From Xenorhabdus sp014467285 (GTDB lineage: Bacteria; Pseudomonadota; Gammaproteobacteria; Enterobacterales; Enterobacteriaceae), in NCBI RefSeq assembly GCF_014467285.1, contig NZ_NKHR01000012.1:62001-126000 (forward strand): DNA of 64,000 bases, read 5' to 3'. The translations under genes and the position numbers were made by a program. A model generated the notes under the pieces. It searched no databases and was not told the DNA's origin. It was given only the letters and a program-made list of their open reading frames with translations. How positions within the stretch are numbered: the first letter of the stretch is position 1; every line of letters begins with the position of its first letter. Positions 28,873 through 37,356 of the stretch are shown piece after piece.

Positions 28873-29817
28873 ATGGCAAACTACCAAAACCTCTTGGTCG
28901 CAATTGATCCCAATCAGGATGATCAACCCGCATTAAGGCGTGCAGTTTATATCGTGCAACGCAATGGCGGCCGCATTAAAGCATTTTTACCTATTTATGA
29001 CCTTTCATATGAAATGACTACCCTGCTTTCTCCTGAAGAAAGAAACGCAATGCGGAAAGGTGTGATTGGTCAACGAGTCGCTTGGATAAAGCAACAAGCC
29101 CATTATTATCTTGAATCGGGAATTGATATTGAGATTAAAGTGGTTTGGCATAATCGTTCTTATGAAGCCATTATTCAAGAAGTTATCACTGGAAATCATG
29201 ATTTACTATTGAAAATGGCTCACCAACATTCCCGGTTGGAGTCGATGATTTTTACTCCACTGGACTGGCATCTGCTACGTAAAAGTCCTTGCCCTGTCTG
29301 GATGGTAAAAGATCAAGTATGGCCAGAAAATGGTTCTGCTGTGGTTGCAGTCAATTTATCCAATGAAGAACCTTATCATAATGAATTGAATCTAAAATTA
29401 GTGCGTGAAACACAAGATCTCGCCAATCGCATTGTAAAAGATCCCTTGATTCATCTCGTTAATGCTTATCCAACCGCCCCTTTAAATATTGCAACTGAAT
29501 TGCCTGATTTTGACCCTAATGTGTACAATCAGGCGTTGCGTGGTCAACATTTGATTGCAATGAAAGAGTTGCGACAGAAATTCTATATCAGCGAACAACA
29601 AACTCACGTTCATGAAGGTGTGCCGGAAAAAGTGATTCCTGAAATATGCGATGAATTAAATGCAGGTGTGGTTGTTTTGGGCATCCTTGGCCGGACTGGA
29701 TTATCAGCCGCATTTCTTGGCAATACCGCCGAACATGTTATCGATCGGCTTAAATGTGACTTGTTAGCTATAAAGCCTGATGGGTTTGTTTGCCCTATCA
29801 AGGTAGATGAAGAATAA
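28873..29817 (+). CDS. uspE: Universal stress protein E
   Basis: 314 residues with two tandem Usp domains (about 1-150 and 155-305), against 316 in E. coli UspE, which it follows closely. Examples are the N-terminal LLVAIDPNQDDQPALRRAVY, KMAHQHSRLE near 114, and in the second domain VVVLGILGRTGLSAAFLGNTAEHVID. It is a cytosolic stress-survival protein induced by growth arrest and DNA damage. It sits behind fnr as in many enterobacteria. An accessory region begins immediately after it. Confidence 0.97.
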   Translation: MANYQNLLVAIDPNQDDQPALRRAVYIVQRNGGRIKAFLPIYDLSYEMTTLLSPEERNAMRKGVIGQRVAWIKQQAHYYLESGIDIEIKVVWHNRSYEAIIQEVITGNHDLLLKMAHQHSRLESMIFTPLDWHLLRKSPCPVWMVKDQVWPENGSAVVAVNLSNEEPYHNELNLKLVRETQDLANRIVKDPLIHLVNAYPTAPLNIATELPDFDPNVYNQALRGQHLIAMKELRQKFYISEQQTHVHEGVPEKVIPEICDELNAGVVVLGILGRTGLSAAFLGNTAEHVIDRLKCDLLAIKPDGFVCPIKVDEE

Positions 29818-29842
29818 CGAGTTCAATAAATGATAGAAACTC

Positions 29843-29863
29843 ATAGATAGATAGATAGATAGA
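29843..29863. repeat. ATAG tetranucleotide repeat
   Basis: Five perfect ATAG units lie between the uspE stop and its terminator hairpin. They are not within a gene. Confidence 0.9.
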
Positions 29864-29887
29864 TTGCCCGAACTTTATTTCGGGCAA
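29864..29887 (+). terminator. Terminator after uspE
   Basis: A 9-base perfect stem TTGCCCGAA/TTCGGGCAA with a 6-base loop lies 46 bases after uspE. Confidence 0.8.
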
Positions 29888-29901
29888 TTTCACATTTGAA
29901 T

Positions 29902-30142
29902 TCATTTAATGCTTTTAATCTCTTTTGTTTCTTTTTTACGAAAAACCAGAGCTAAACCAATTATTATAGAGATCATTCCAAGAATACTTAGAGCAGATAA
30001 CGTATTGCCTAAAAATAAATAATCCATTATTGCTGTTACCCCTGGCACAAGATAAAACAAGCTAGTGACATTGACTAAATTACCCGCTCTGATAAGTCGA
30101 TAAAGTAATAATTGAGCAACGACAGAGATGACTAAACCATAG
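29902..30142 (-). pseudogene. EamA transporter C-terminal fragment
   Basis: The - strand frame ending at 29902 reads as the last three helices of an EamA/DMT exporter (YGLVISVVAQLLLYRLI, then VTSLFYLVPGVTAIMDYLFLG, then LGMISIIIGLALVF). The N-terminal three quarters are absent. The break is about 100 bases from the 3' end of the recombinase gene, so integration or deletion at the island edge probably cut it. Confidence 0.75.
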
Positions 30143-30246
30143 TGTTTTTGAGGTCATACAAGTACACCTATCATAATATTTATTAATAACCGGAAATTAA
30201 TACTGAATAAAACAATTGACAAACTGTTTAGTAGCTATTCTTCCTG

Positions 30247-31272
30247 TCAGAAATTTAAGTTTCTGGCGGCATTCTTTAAGCGTTCATCTCCACGTCGATC
30301 ATATTTCTGGGTTGTGGTAATACTTGAATGTCCCATAGCATCTTTGACAGTTACGATATCTTCGCCATTATCCAACATGGCTGATGCAAATGTTCTGCGC
30401 AGATCATGCGGAGCAAATTTTTCCAGTCCACTTTCTACTCTGCGTATCTCAAGGATGTGATAAATAGCTTGATCTGATAAACGGTTATCAGTTACATCAT
30501 CATGGCGACGAATTCGGGTAAAAAGCGGGCCGGCATGATCCCCGCGTACTTCATCTATCCAACGATTTAAACGTTCCCATGTTCCTTCCGGCATATAAGA
30601 TAAGCGTTCTTTATTCCCTTTTCCCATCACCCTTAATGCTTGTTCGCGACGAATAATGTGTTTCATATCTAACGAAACAATTTCTGATCGTCTCAGACCA
30701 CAGCCTAAAAGCACTCCAATAATCGCCGCGTCACGTAATCCTTTTGTGCTGATATCGTTTTCACAGGTAAAAAATAGATCTTTTATTTCATAACGCTCAA
30801 GCGCCCTGCCTTTTGGCAACCGATTTCCCCTGACAGACCGTACTTGTCTTATATGTTGAAAATTATCGGTGTCGAGTTGTTTCATGGTCCAGGCTTCCAA
30901 TGCAACCCCTTTCAAAGCAGAAAGATAAGTATTAATTGTTGCCGGCGCTTTACCTGAATCTGAAAGCATTTCCATAATTGCTTGAACATGGTGACGACGG
31001 AGTGCGTGCCAAGCACAGTCCCGCACATTTTGGTATCCCAACATTTTTGCCACGATATCCAAAAATGATTTCATCGTTTGGCGACTGCGTTTTGATCCAA
31101 GACTGACAAGATATGCAATTGCGGGGTTTTCATATATCTGCTTTCCCGATGCTGATAACGACTTCAACTTACCCTGATTTTGTTGAGAGTCGGTTAGCAC
31201 GATAAGTGATTTTTTATCACCACTATTTTCGTGGTTATCTTTATTTTGATTGTTTTGATTATGACTGTTCAA
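30247..31272 (-). CDS. Tyrosine-type site-specific recombinase/integrase
   Basis: 341 residues. A low-complexity Asn/Gln/Lys-rich start (1-35) is followed by a SAM-like core-binding domain (about 50-135) and a catalytic domain (155-335). The catalytic residues are all readable: R194 (GCGLRRSEI), K near 218-221 (GKGNKER), H289 and R292 (PHDLRRTF), H315 (MGHSS) and nucleophile Y324 (TQKYDRR). It would carry out integration or excision of DNA at attachment sites. It sits between the cut EamA gene and a set of decayed metabolic genes, at the uspE side of the NRPS island. It is not a full XerC/XerD (about 300 residues, different N-terminus). Confidence 0.9.
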   Translation of the reverse strand: MNSHNQNNQNKDNHENSGDKKSLIVLTDSQQNQGKLKSLSASGKQIYENPAIAYLVSLGSKRSRQTMKSFLDIVAKMLGYQNVRDCAWHALRRHHVQAIMEMLSDSGKAPATINTYLSALKGVALEAWTMKQLDTDNFQHIRQVRSVRGNRLPKGRALERYEIKDLFFTCENDISTKGLRDAAIIGVLLGCGLRRSEIVSLDMKHIIRREQALRVMGKGNKERLSYMPEGTWERLNRWIDEVRGDHAGPLFTRIRRHDDVTDNRLSDQAIYHILEIRRVESGLEKFAPHDLRRTFASAMLDNGEDIVTVKDAMGHSSITTTQKYDRRGDERLKNAARNLNF

Positions 31273-31631
31273 AGCTATCTCCTGACTTCAATGTCTACAG
31301 TTCGCCAAAACATAATCTATTGAGAGAGTTTGAACGGAACAGACATTTCCAATTTCCCTATCCCTGATAGTTTATTTTTCACTCAATTTAAGTGCATCTT
31401 AGCGGTTATGCTACGTAAAAATTACGGCTGATTACTCACACCATTTTATTTAAAAAACCTTACTTTTTCAAATATATGTTTTAATAAGTAGAATAAATAT
31501 CGATTTCTGTTCTTTGATTAACTTGTTGTTTAGTAACAACAAAGTTTGCCTACAAGGAATCAGCTTATGTACAACCTATTGATGTAGTTATCTTCTGTTC
31601 ATCAAAAACCGCTGATCTGAACAACGGTACG
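31273..31631. other. Gene-free region between integrase and ADH fragment
   Basis: About 360 bases with no complete gene. It contains the integrase promoter and a frame open from 31518 into the alcohol dehydrogenase fragment, whose residues upstream of codon 31632 do not look like that family. Confidence 0.5.
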
Positions 31632-32216
31632 ATGGGTTCTTTACTTCCTATTGAAGCGTTTGTTAGTCGTAAAGCGAACGCCTATTCAGACAGTCAGGCT
31701 CTTGCGGCCATGAAGCTTATCGGCCCCAACTTACGCAAGGTTTTTTGGGATGGCAATGATAAAGTTGCCCGTGAATCTATGATGTTGGGTTCAACCCTTG
31801 CCGGTATTGCATTCTCTAACTCATCTGTTGCACTGGTGCATGGGATGAGCCGTCCTATCGGTGCTTTCTTCCGTGTTCCACATGGGTTATCCAACGCCAT
31901 GCTGCTTCCTGCCGTCACCCATTTTTCTTTAAATACAGCCAAAGAACGTTATGCCGAATGTGCACGTACACTCACCTTTGCAAAACCAACAGACAGTGAC
32001 AAGGTCGCCTGTGAAAAACTACTAACGACGTTAATTGATTTAAATGAAGAGCTTTCCGTGCCGACACCAGAGCAATTTGGTATTGACAAAACGCACTTTT
32101 TTGAGGTGGTGGAAACAATGGCGAAACAAGCGGAAGCCTCTGGATCACCGGGTAATAACCCACGAATTCCAACTATTGCGGAAATGGTAACCATATATAA
32201 ACAATTGTGGAATTAA
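31632..32216 (+). pseudogene. Iron-containing alcohol dehydrogenase, C-terminal half
   Basis: The 194 codons correspond to the C-terminal half of a group III iron alcohol dehydrogenase (family about 380 residues). Iron-ligand helices are seen in ALVHGMSRPIGAFFRVPHGLSNAMLLP, with H at the family positions. The N-terminal NAD-binding half, with its GGGSxxD motif, is missing. It precedes a semialdehyde dehydrogenase fragment by 25 bases, so both were once one catabolic operon. Confidence 0.8.
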
Positions 32217-32241
32217 TGACTGAGTTACTGGAGAAAAGGCT

Positions 32242-32589
32242 ATGAGTATCGTAGGACATTTTATTAACGACAAAGTGGTTGATATCCATTCACGTTTACA
32301 GGATATTTATAATCCTGCAACTGGCGGCGTCATTCGTCAGGTAGCCATTGCCCCCAAGTCCATTACTGAAGCATCGATTGCGGCAGCACAAGCGGCTTTT
32401 CCTGAATGGCGTGATACCCCGCCAGTAAAGCGGGCACGTATTATGTTCCGTTATAAGCAGTTGCTTGAAGGGCACGCTGATGAAATTTGCTGTTTGATTG
32501 GTCAGGAACATGGCAAAATCATGCACGATGCAGCAGGTGAACTTCAACGTGGTATCGAAAACGTGGAGTATGCCTATGGCGAAACGTGA
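32242..32589 (+). pseudogene. Methylmalonate-semialdehyde dehydrogenase N-terminal fragment
   Basis: 115 codons read as the start of an MmsA/IolA-type CoA-acylating aldehyde dehydrogenase of about 500 residues: GHFINDKVVD, YNPATGGVIRQVA, AAFPEWRDTPPVKRARIMFRYK, IGQEHGKIMHDAAGELQRGIE. It has its own ATG and ribosome binding site. It is cut right after the GE.QRGIENVEYA motif and joined to an IclR gene end, so the catalytic cysteine half is lost. Confidence 0.85.
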
Positions 32590-32596
32590 AAACCTG

Positions 32597-32884
32597 CTGA
32601 AAACGCTGCCCATCCATAAAATGACCCGCAACACGATCACTGATCTTTTCGATTTAAATGATGAATTGGACAAAATAGCACAAACGCAGCTCAGTATTGA
32701 TAATGAAGAGGTTATCGATGGCATGATCGCGTGTTCTGTTCCCGTTAAAGATCAAAAAAATCGGTTGATCGCTTGTGATTATGTTCATGCCCCTTCTATC
32801 CGTATTTCATTAGGATCTTTATTGCAGTTTGCTACTCCTATGCTGCAGGCGGCACAGGCCCTCAGCCAACTTGAGCACTGTTAA
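32597..32884 (+). pseudogene. IclR-family regulator C-terminal fragment
   Basis: In another frame directly behind the dehydrogenase fragment, about 95 codons match the effector-binding C-terminal domain of IclR regulators: TRNTITDLFDLNDELDKIA, then DGMIACSVPVKDQKNRLIA, then ATPMLQAAQALSQLE. The helix-turn-helix half is absent. The junction with the dehydrogenase fragment near 32585-32600 is a deletion fusion point. Confidence 0.7.
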
Positions 32885-33612
32885 TTGTTATTAGCGAGAT
32901 TTTAAGTTGCCTCGTGAAAAAACCATGCAAAAAGGTGGGTATTGACCATAGGTATCATTATAATTTTTGCATCGTTCATTATTAAACGATTTGATCACGA
33001 GTAATATTTTCAATATCGGCAATTAATTACAAAACAAACACGTTGCTGTATGTAAAGTATTTGAATTAGAGTTAATGTCTCTGACATCCAGCAGATATAA
33101 AACTCATTATTTAATGATTCTATTGTTATAGGTTTTTTAATTGTCTGCATTTTATTGGTCTTAAGTGTATTTAAACGATAAAAATCATATAAAAATACAG
33201 AAATGAAACACTTTTATATATTGATATAAATATAATAACGTCATAAAAGTACAACAAAAATATTTTCCTATCTTGGGGGAACGAAAAGGCAACTAATTTA
33301 TTCTTAAATTTACATGCTAATTTTTTGTTTCTTTAATTTATACAGAAAAGTCTTTTTCATATTAAAATCAACGACATCTGTCAAAATGTGCCAGTTAATG
33401 TGCGTCACTCATCGGATGTTAAAGCCCCGAAGTGTCCGAAGTTATTAAAGCACAACATGTTAATTAAATAACATTTAATGATAGTCGAAACCTCATCCAA
33501 ACTCTATATACTAACCAACTTTAAATGTAACAACTTAGAATACGGAGTGTTCATTTTCAGGAAGATTTAATTCTTACACTTACTTTAATTAATTAATGGG
33601 TAGGATATACAT
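32885..33612. other. Gene-free AT-rich region upstream of the methyltransferase cassette
   Basis: About 730 bases with no supported gene, very AT-rich between 33060 and 33370. It must contain the promoter of the four-gene cassette. TGGGTAGGA at 33596-33604 could serve as ribosome binding site for the first gene. Confidence 0.5.
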
Positions 33613-34404
33613 ATGTTTTTTAAAGAATATTATGAATTTTCATCGACTAAAGAAAACACACACACACCAAAATTTAACCCCTCAACATTTGATGAGTATG
33701 CAGGACTCTATGAAAAGATGAGCTCCTGGCCCTACCGTAAAGAATTAGAGCTTCCAACGCTAGGAAATTTGTTGGGAGACTTATCCGGCCTGAGTGTGCT
33801 GGATTTCGGATGTGGCCCGGGTGCAATTACACGCTGGTTGAAAGGTCGAAAAGCCAAATGTATTGTTGGTCAGGATATTTCCGAAGGCATGCTTAATTAC
33901 GCACGTCGCCGCGAAGAAAAAGAAAAGGATGATATTAAATATATTTCAAAAGTTAGTGAAGATTATAACGAATATTTCGATGTCGTTCTTGCTGTTTATG
34001 TAATGCCCTATGCAGCTAACCACGAAGAATTACTAAAAATGAGCCAAACCATGGCCAGGGTATTAAAGCCAGGTGGCCGATTAATTACACTACCTATCCA
34101 TCCACAGTTTAGTGCAGATCCGGAATATTATCGCCCCTTTGGTTTTCGCTTGATTGAAGAGCAACCTCGTGCGGATGGGAGCCCTATTCGCCTTCATATC
34201 TGTCAGACACCGTACGATATCAATATTCAAGCCTACTATTGGTCGCATTCAACATTAGAAAATACACTGCAACAGTCTGGTTTCCATGAGATAAACTGGA
34301 AGCCGTTGAATATACCCGCCAATCCGGACTTACAGGACCTTTTTCCCTATGTTAAATGCCCTCATGCAGCCATCATTGAAGGTATCAAGGGGGAAGCATG
34401 CTAA
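33613..34404 (+). CDS. Class I SAM-dependent methyltransferase (cassette gene 1)
   Basis: 263 residues. SAM motif I is LSVLDFGCGPGAITRWLKG near 58-76, the acidic residue is in GQDISEGMLNYARRR near 85-98, and motif III/post-motif DVVLAVYVMPYA is near 121-132. It is a type 11 methyltransferase, cytosolic, substrate unknown. Its stop overlaps the next start (ATGCTAA), so the four genes to 36407 are a translationally coupled operon. The cassette converges on the NRPS gene and could tailor its product or make a building block; no direct evidence decides that. Confidence 0.83.
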   Translation: MFFKEYYEFSSTKENTHTPKFNPSTFDEYAGLYEKMSSWPYRKELELPTLGNLLGDLSGLSVLDFGCGPGAITRWLKGRKAKCIVGQDISEGMLNYARRREEKEKDDIKYISKVSEDYNEYFDVVLAVYVMPYAANHEELLKMSQTMARVLKPGGRLITLPIHPQFSADPEYYRPFGFRLIEEQPRADGSPIRLHICQTPYDINIQAYYWSHSTLENTLQQSGFHEINWKPLNIPANPDLQDLFPYVKCPHAAIIEGIKGEAC

Positions 34405-35528
34405 GTTATTTTGGTCAATATTCTGTCTCCAGCATTGAACATATTGACAGGCATGAGTGGGATGCGCTGGTCACCGACAGTGATTTTTTCCACAGTCACG
34501 GCTGGTTAGCCGGGTTAGATTACGCTTTGGGTCAGACGGATGTTTTGGCCCTGAACGGAAATACCGGGGTGTTGGGCGGTTGCGCTTTATGGAAAGGTGA
34601 AGATCATCCAGGGCTGTTCTATCTGCCGGACTATTTCCCCGGGCTGAAAGGCCCCTGGCAACGACCATTCTTGTGGGGAGGCGCTCGTCGCTCAACGCAT
34701 AATGAGCTCCCCTGTGTGCGGGGAGATCGGCGTGGTGAAGCATTGTCAACCATAGCCGAAATGCTGATTCAGTACTCCGCAAGCCAAAGGTATTACGCAA
34801 GCATTGTACCTTTTATGCCATTACATCTGGCGCTGGAGATGGCTCGCTATTGTCCTTATGCCCGGGTACTGATGCACTCGGCGGAAGCGACTATACCTGT
34901 ACCGACCGGTGGCCTGGATTCACAATTACAACTACTGCGCTCCCACCACCGGATAAGAACCAACGCAGAACTGGCTGCTTTTTCACGCTTAGGGAATCGG
35001 GTGGAATGGCGTCAACTGGATGACCACCTACTGGAATCAGCAGCGGAGCTTATTGCTAGCAACAGGGAAAAATATGGTAGCTATCAGGGAATTGACTGGA
35101 TGCTTCGCATATTTGACGGCCAAAAAAAATCTTCAATCATAGACACTGCCATCGCTGCTGTTGCCTGGCGTGGCCAGCAAATAGTCGGGATCACTATTTT
35201 CTATCGTTTTGGTTCAACCCTTCATGCTCGCTATTACGGTTCGAACTATCAGATCAATGATAACGACTTTCGTTATTTTGTTCTGACTTACTACCATTCT
35301 CTCGATTATGCCGCAAAAAATGGTCTGCGCGAATGTCGGTTATCAATTTCTGCCCTTAGAGCCAAGACACGACGTGGAGCGAAAATAGAGCCGCTAGCAG
35401 CACTGTTACTGTTCGAGAACGCACCTTTGTCTATAGACGAATGTGAAGATTACAACCATCGTTTTTATCAATATTATCAAAAGCAATACAGTACCTACCT
35501 GACCCCCGATTGGACGCTACTTGCTTAA
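34398..35528 (+). CDS. FemAB/GNAT-like acyl- or aminoacyltransferase (cassette gene 2)
   Basis: 376 residues with a double-GNAT layout. The N-half includes SDSDFFHSHGWLAGLDYALG-type sequence. The C-half has AAVAWRGQQIVGITIFYRFG near 253-272, then LHARYYGSNYQINDNDFRYFVLTYYHSLDYAAKNGLRECRLS near 275-315. That last stretch resembles COG3146/FemAB-like and Acetyltransf_6 proteins, which transfer aminoacyl or acyl groups, in some families from aminoacyl-tRNA. The function is not certain. The start overlaps the methyltransferase stop by 7 bases. Confidence 0.6.
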   Translation: MLSYFGQYSVSSIEHIDRHEWDALVTDSDFFHSHGWLAGLDYALGQTDVLALNGNTGVLGGCALWKGEDHPGLFYLPDYFPGLKGPWQRPFLWGGARRSTHNELPCVRGDRRGEALSTIAEMLIQYSASQRYYASIVPFMPLHLALEMARYCPYARVLMHSAEATIPVPTGGLDSQLQLLRSHHRIRTNAELAAFSRLGNRVEWRQLDDHLLESAAELIASNREKYGSYQGIDWMLRIFDGQKKSSIIDTAIAAVAWRGQQIVGITIFYRFGSTLHARYYGSNYQINDNDFRYFVLTYYHSLDYAAKNGLRECRLSISALRAKTRRGAKIEPLAALLLFENAPLSIDECEDYNHRFYQYYQKQYSTYLTPDWTLLA

Positions 35529-35539
35529 AGGAGAACCCT

Positions 35540-35884
35540 ATGTTGCATCTGATGTATTTACTGAAACCAACACACAAGGCTCATCAGGATATGGACGCAT
35601 TTTGGCGATGGGTAGAACAACGTGATGAATGGTTCTACCGTTCGTTGACGATGGCGGAAGAACGGCGTTGGTATATTCGTACGATTGGCAATAATGTCCA
35701 TTGCCTTGAGCATTATGTCACATTCGCCGACGAAGCCGCTTGGGGGCAGTATCGCCAGGCCGTGTCAAAACTTTGTAAAGATCCCGAATGGGAAAAGATC
35801 CGCATCGAACAAGATCTGTGGTGGGAAATTTTGAATTCAAGATTATTGAGTGATGCACCTTTTATCCATAATGTAAGGAAATAA
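35540..35884 (+). CDS. Small hypothetical protein, possible dimeric alpha/beta barrel
   Basis: I take ATG 35540 (MLHLMYLLKPTHKAHQ, 114 residues), with AAAGGAG upstream; the frame is open 10 codons before, inside the previous gene. The pattern strand (LHLMYLLKPT), helix (MDAFWRWVEQRDEWF), strand (HCLEHYVTFAD), helix (AWGQYRQAVSKLC) resembles dimeric ferredoxin-like barrels such as the NIPSNAP/antibiotic-biosynthesis-monooxygenase fold. It is rich in Trp and Arg. No family is certain. It is spaced 1 base before the next gene. Confidence 0.55.
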   Translation: MLHLMYLLKPTHKAHQDMDAFWRWVEQRDEWFYRSLTMAEERRWYIRTIGNNVHCLEHYVTFADEAAWGQYRQAVSKLCKDPEWEKIRIEQDLWWEILNSRLLSDAPFIHNVRK

Positions 35885-35885
35885 C

Positions 35886-36407
35886 ATGACACTGGAACAA
35901 CGTAGTCTGGAATTGGTCAACAGCGCTCGCTTTTTCACTCTTGCCACTCAGGGTGCTGACAACCTTCCTTGGGCTTCCACCGTCAATTATGTTCCACTGT
36001 TCAATCCCTTAAGATTGGTGTGGTACTCAATGAGAACTGCCAAACATTCCAGAAATATTCACCATTGTGCAGCAGTTAGTGGTTCACTGTTTCGCTATGA
36101 CATGCAGAAAACTTCCCCCATAGGCCTGGATGGTGCGCAATTTACTGGCATTGTCAGGGAAATACCAGAATACGAATGTGAACATATTCATCAGAGCTAT
36201 TACCATCTCAATTTTCCCGATGAACTGGAACGTGCACGCTGGGAGTTGCCACTACATGAATTTTATGGGGAAGGTTCACGCCGTTTTTACGCACTTCTTA
36301 TCAACGACTGGTGGCTACTGGATATAGATACTTGGCTGAAAACAAAAGAAGACAGAAGAGTTTCTGTCCCAATCTCTCAATTGCTTGAATCAATAAAGGA
36401 AAAATAA
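35886..36407 (+). CDS. FMN-binding split-barrel (PPOX) protein (cassette gene 4)
   Basis: 173 residues. The N-terminal SARFFTLATQGADNLPWASTVNYVPL and the following LRLVWYSMRTAKHSRNIHH form the FMN-binding split barrel of pyridoxamine-phosphate-oxidase-like proteins. The C-terminal YALLINDWWLLDIDTWL is typical of small flavin reductase-like members. It could be an oxidase or reductase acting on a small metabolite. It is the last gene of the cassette and ends 35 bases before a bidirectional terminator. Confidence 0.75.
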   Translation: MTLEQRSLELVNSARFFTLATQGADNLPWASTVNYVPLFNPLRLVWYSMRTAKHSRNIHHCAAVSGSLFRYDMQKTSPIGLDGAQFTGIVREIPEYECEHIHQSYYHLNFPDELERARWELPLHEFYGEGSRRFYALLINDWWLLDIDTWLKTKEDRRVSVPISQLLESIKEK

Positions 36408-36442
36408 GGAGTCTGCTAGATACGTTGTTACGTTTAAAAAAA

Positions 36443-36468
36443 TCCGGCATACATTAATGTATGCCGGA
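36443..36468. terminator. Bidirectional terminator between cassette and NRPS
   Basis: A perfect 26-base palindrome with arms TCCGGCATACATT/AATGTATGCCGGA lies between the two convergent transcripts, with an A run on the left that serves as a T run for the NRPS strand. Confidence 0.85.
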
Positions 36469-36498
36469 CTGGATGATTATCACTGCCATACTAAATGA

Positions 36499-37356
36499 CT
36501 AAGTGTAATCATTGCTTGCTAATGCCATATTGAGCACTTGAGCTAAAACAATTCTATTCTCTTTATCTTCAAACAAACTGGAATGATCACCAGGAACAGC
36601 AATCAACCGCAGTAAAGAAGCTGGCATTACCTCACTCCACCCTAATGAACGGTCTATGGTTAAAGATTCCTGTTCGGAGTCGGTAACAATAGGCATAAGT
36701 GGATAAGGTTCTGTCGCATAGAATTGATGCAATGTGACCGTCAGTGTTTCCGGCACATAATCCTTGACTATTCGCGCATAGTTTTCTCTCTGCTCCATAT
36801 GCCTTGCGACTAAGTCAGAACACAGATTTGCGGGATATAACCCTAATTGCTGTGCAAACTCAATCAATTGCACCCAATTCAGCTCATCAGTTCGCGGATA
36901 TAATGCTGAAATTGCAGTAGAGTGTTCGTTCCCTGATTGCCCTGCTAATTCAGTCAGAAACTCATGTTTGAGTTGAGTCGTTAACTTCCTGAAACAATGA
37001 GGGGAAAATGTATCAATCAGCCCAAGGAAATCAACCTTATCGCCGCTATTCAGCAATTGCTGAGCGATGGCATAGGCCAGTACTCCACCAGAAGAGTAAC
37101 CACATATCCGGTATGGGCCTTCTGGTTGAACTGCTTTTATAAAGGCAATGAGTCTGGTTGCCAGCATTTCCATAGTCGATACCCATCCTTCATTGACGGA
37201 TGGCCAGGGCAGCGCATAAATCGGATAACCTGACTGCATAAGTTCAGCCAACCCAAAAGCATAGGAATAATCACCTATCCCACTGGGAACAAAGAACAAA
37301 GGCAACTGCGTTCCGTCAGATCGCACAGAAATCGCATTGCGTTGTGGTTGAGATAA
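36499..37356 (-). other. NRPS thioesterase domain
   Basis: Residues about 6376-6660. A type I thioesterase with LFFVPSGIGDYSY at its start, the nucleophile elbow GYSSGG (S6463), an acidic residue in GLIDTF and the base in PGDHSSLF. It releases the hexapeptide by hydrolysis or macrocyclisation. Confidence 0.88.

Noticed and set aside
29843..29863. CRISPR-like or phase-variable repeat
   Set aside because: The units are 4 bases without spacers and are not in a promoter or gene.
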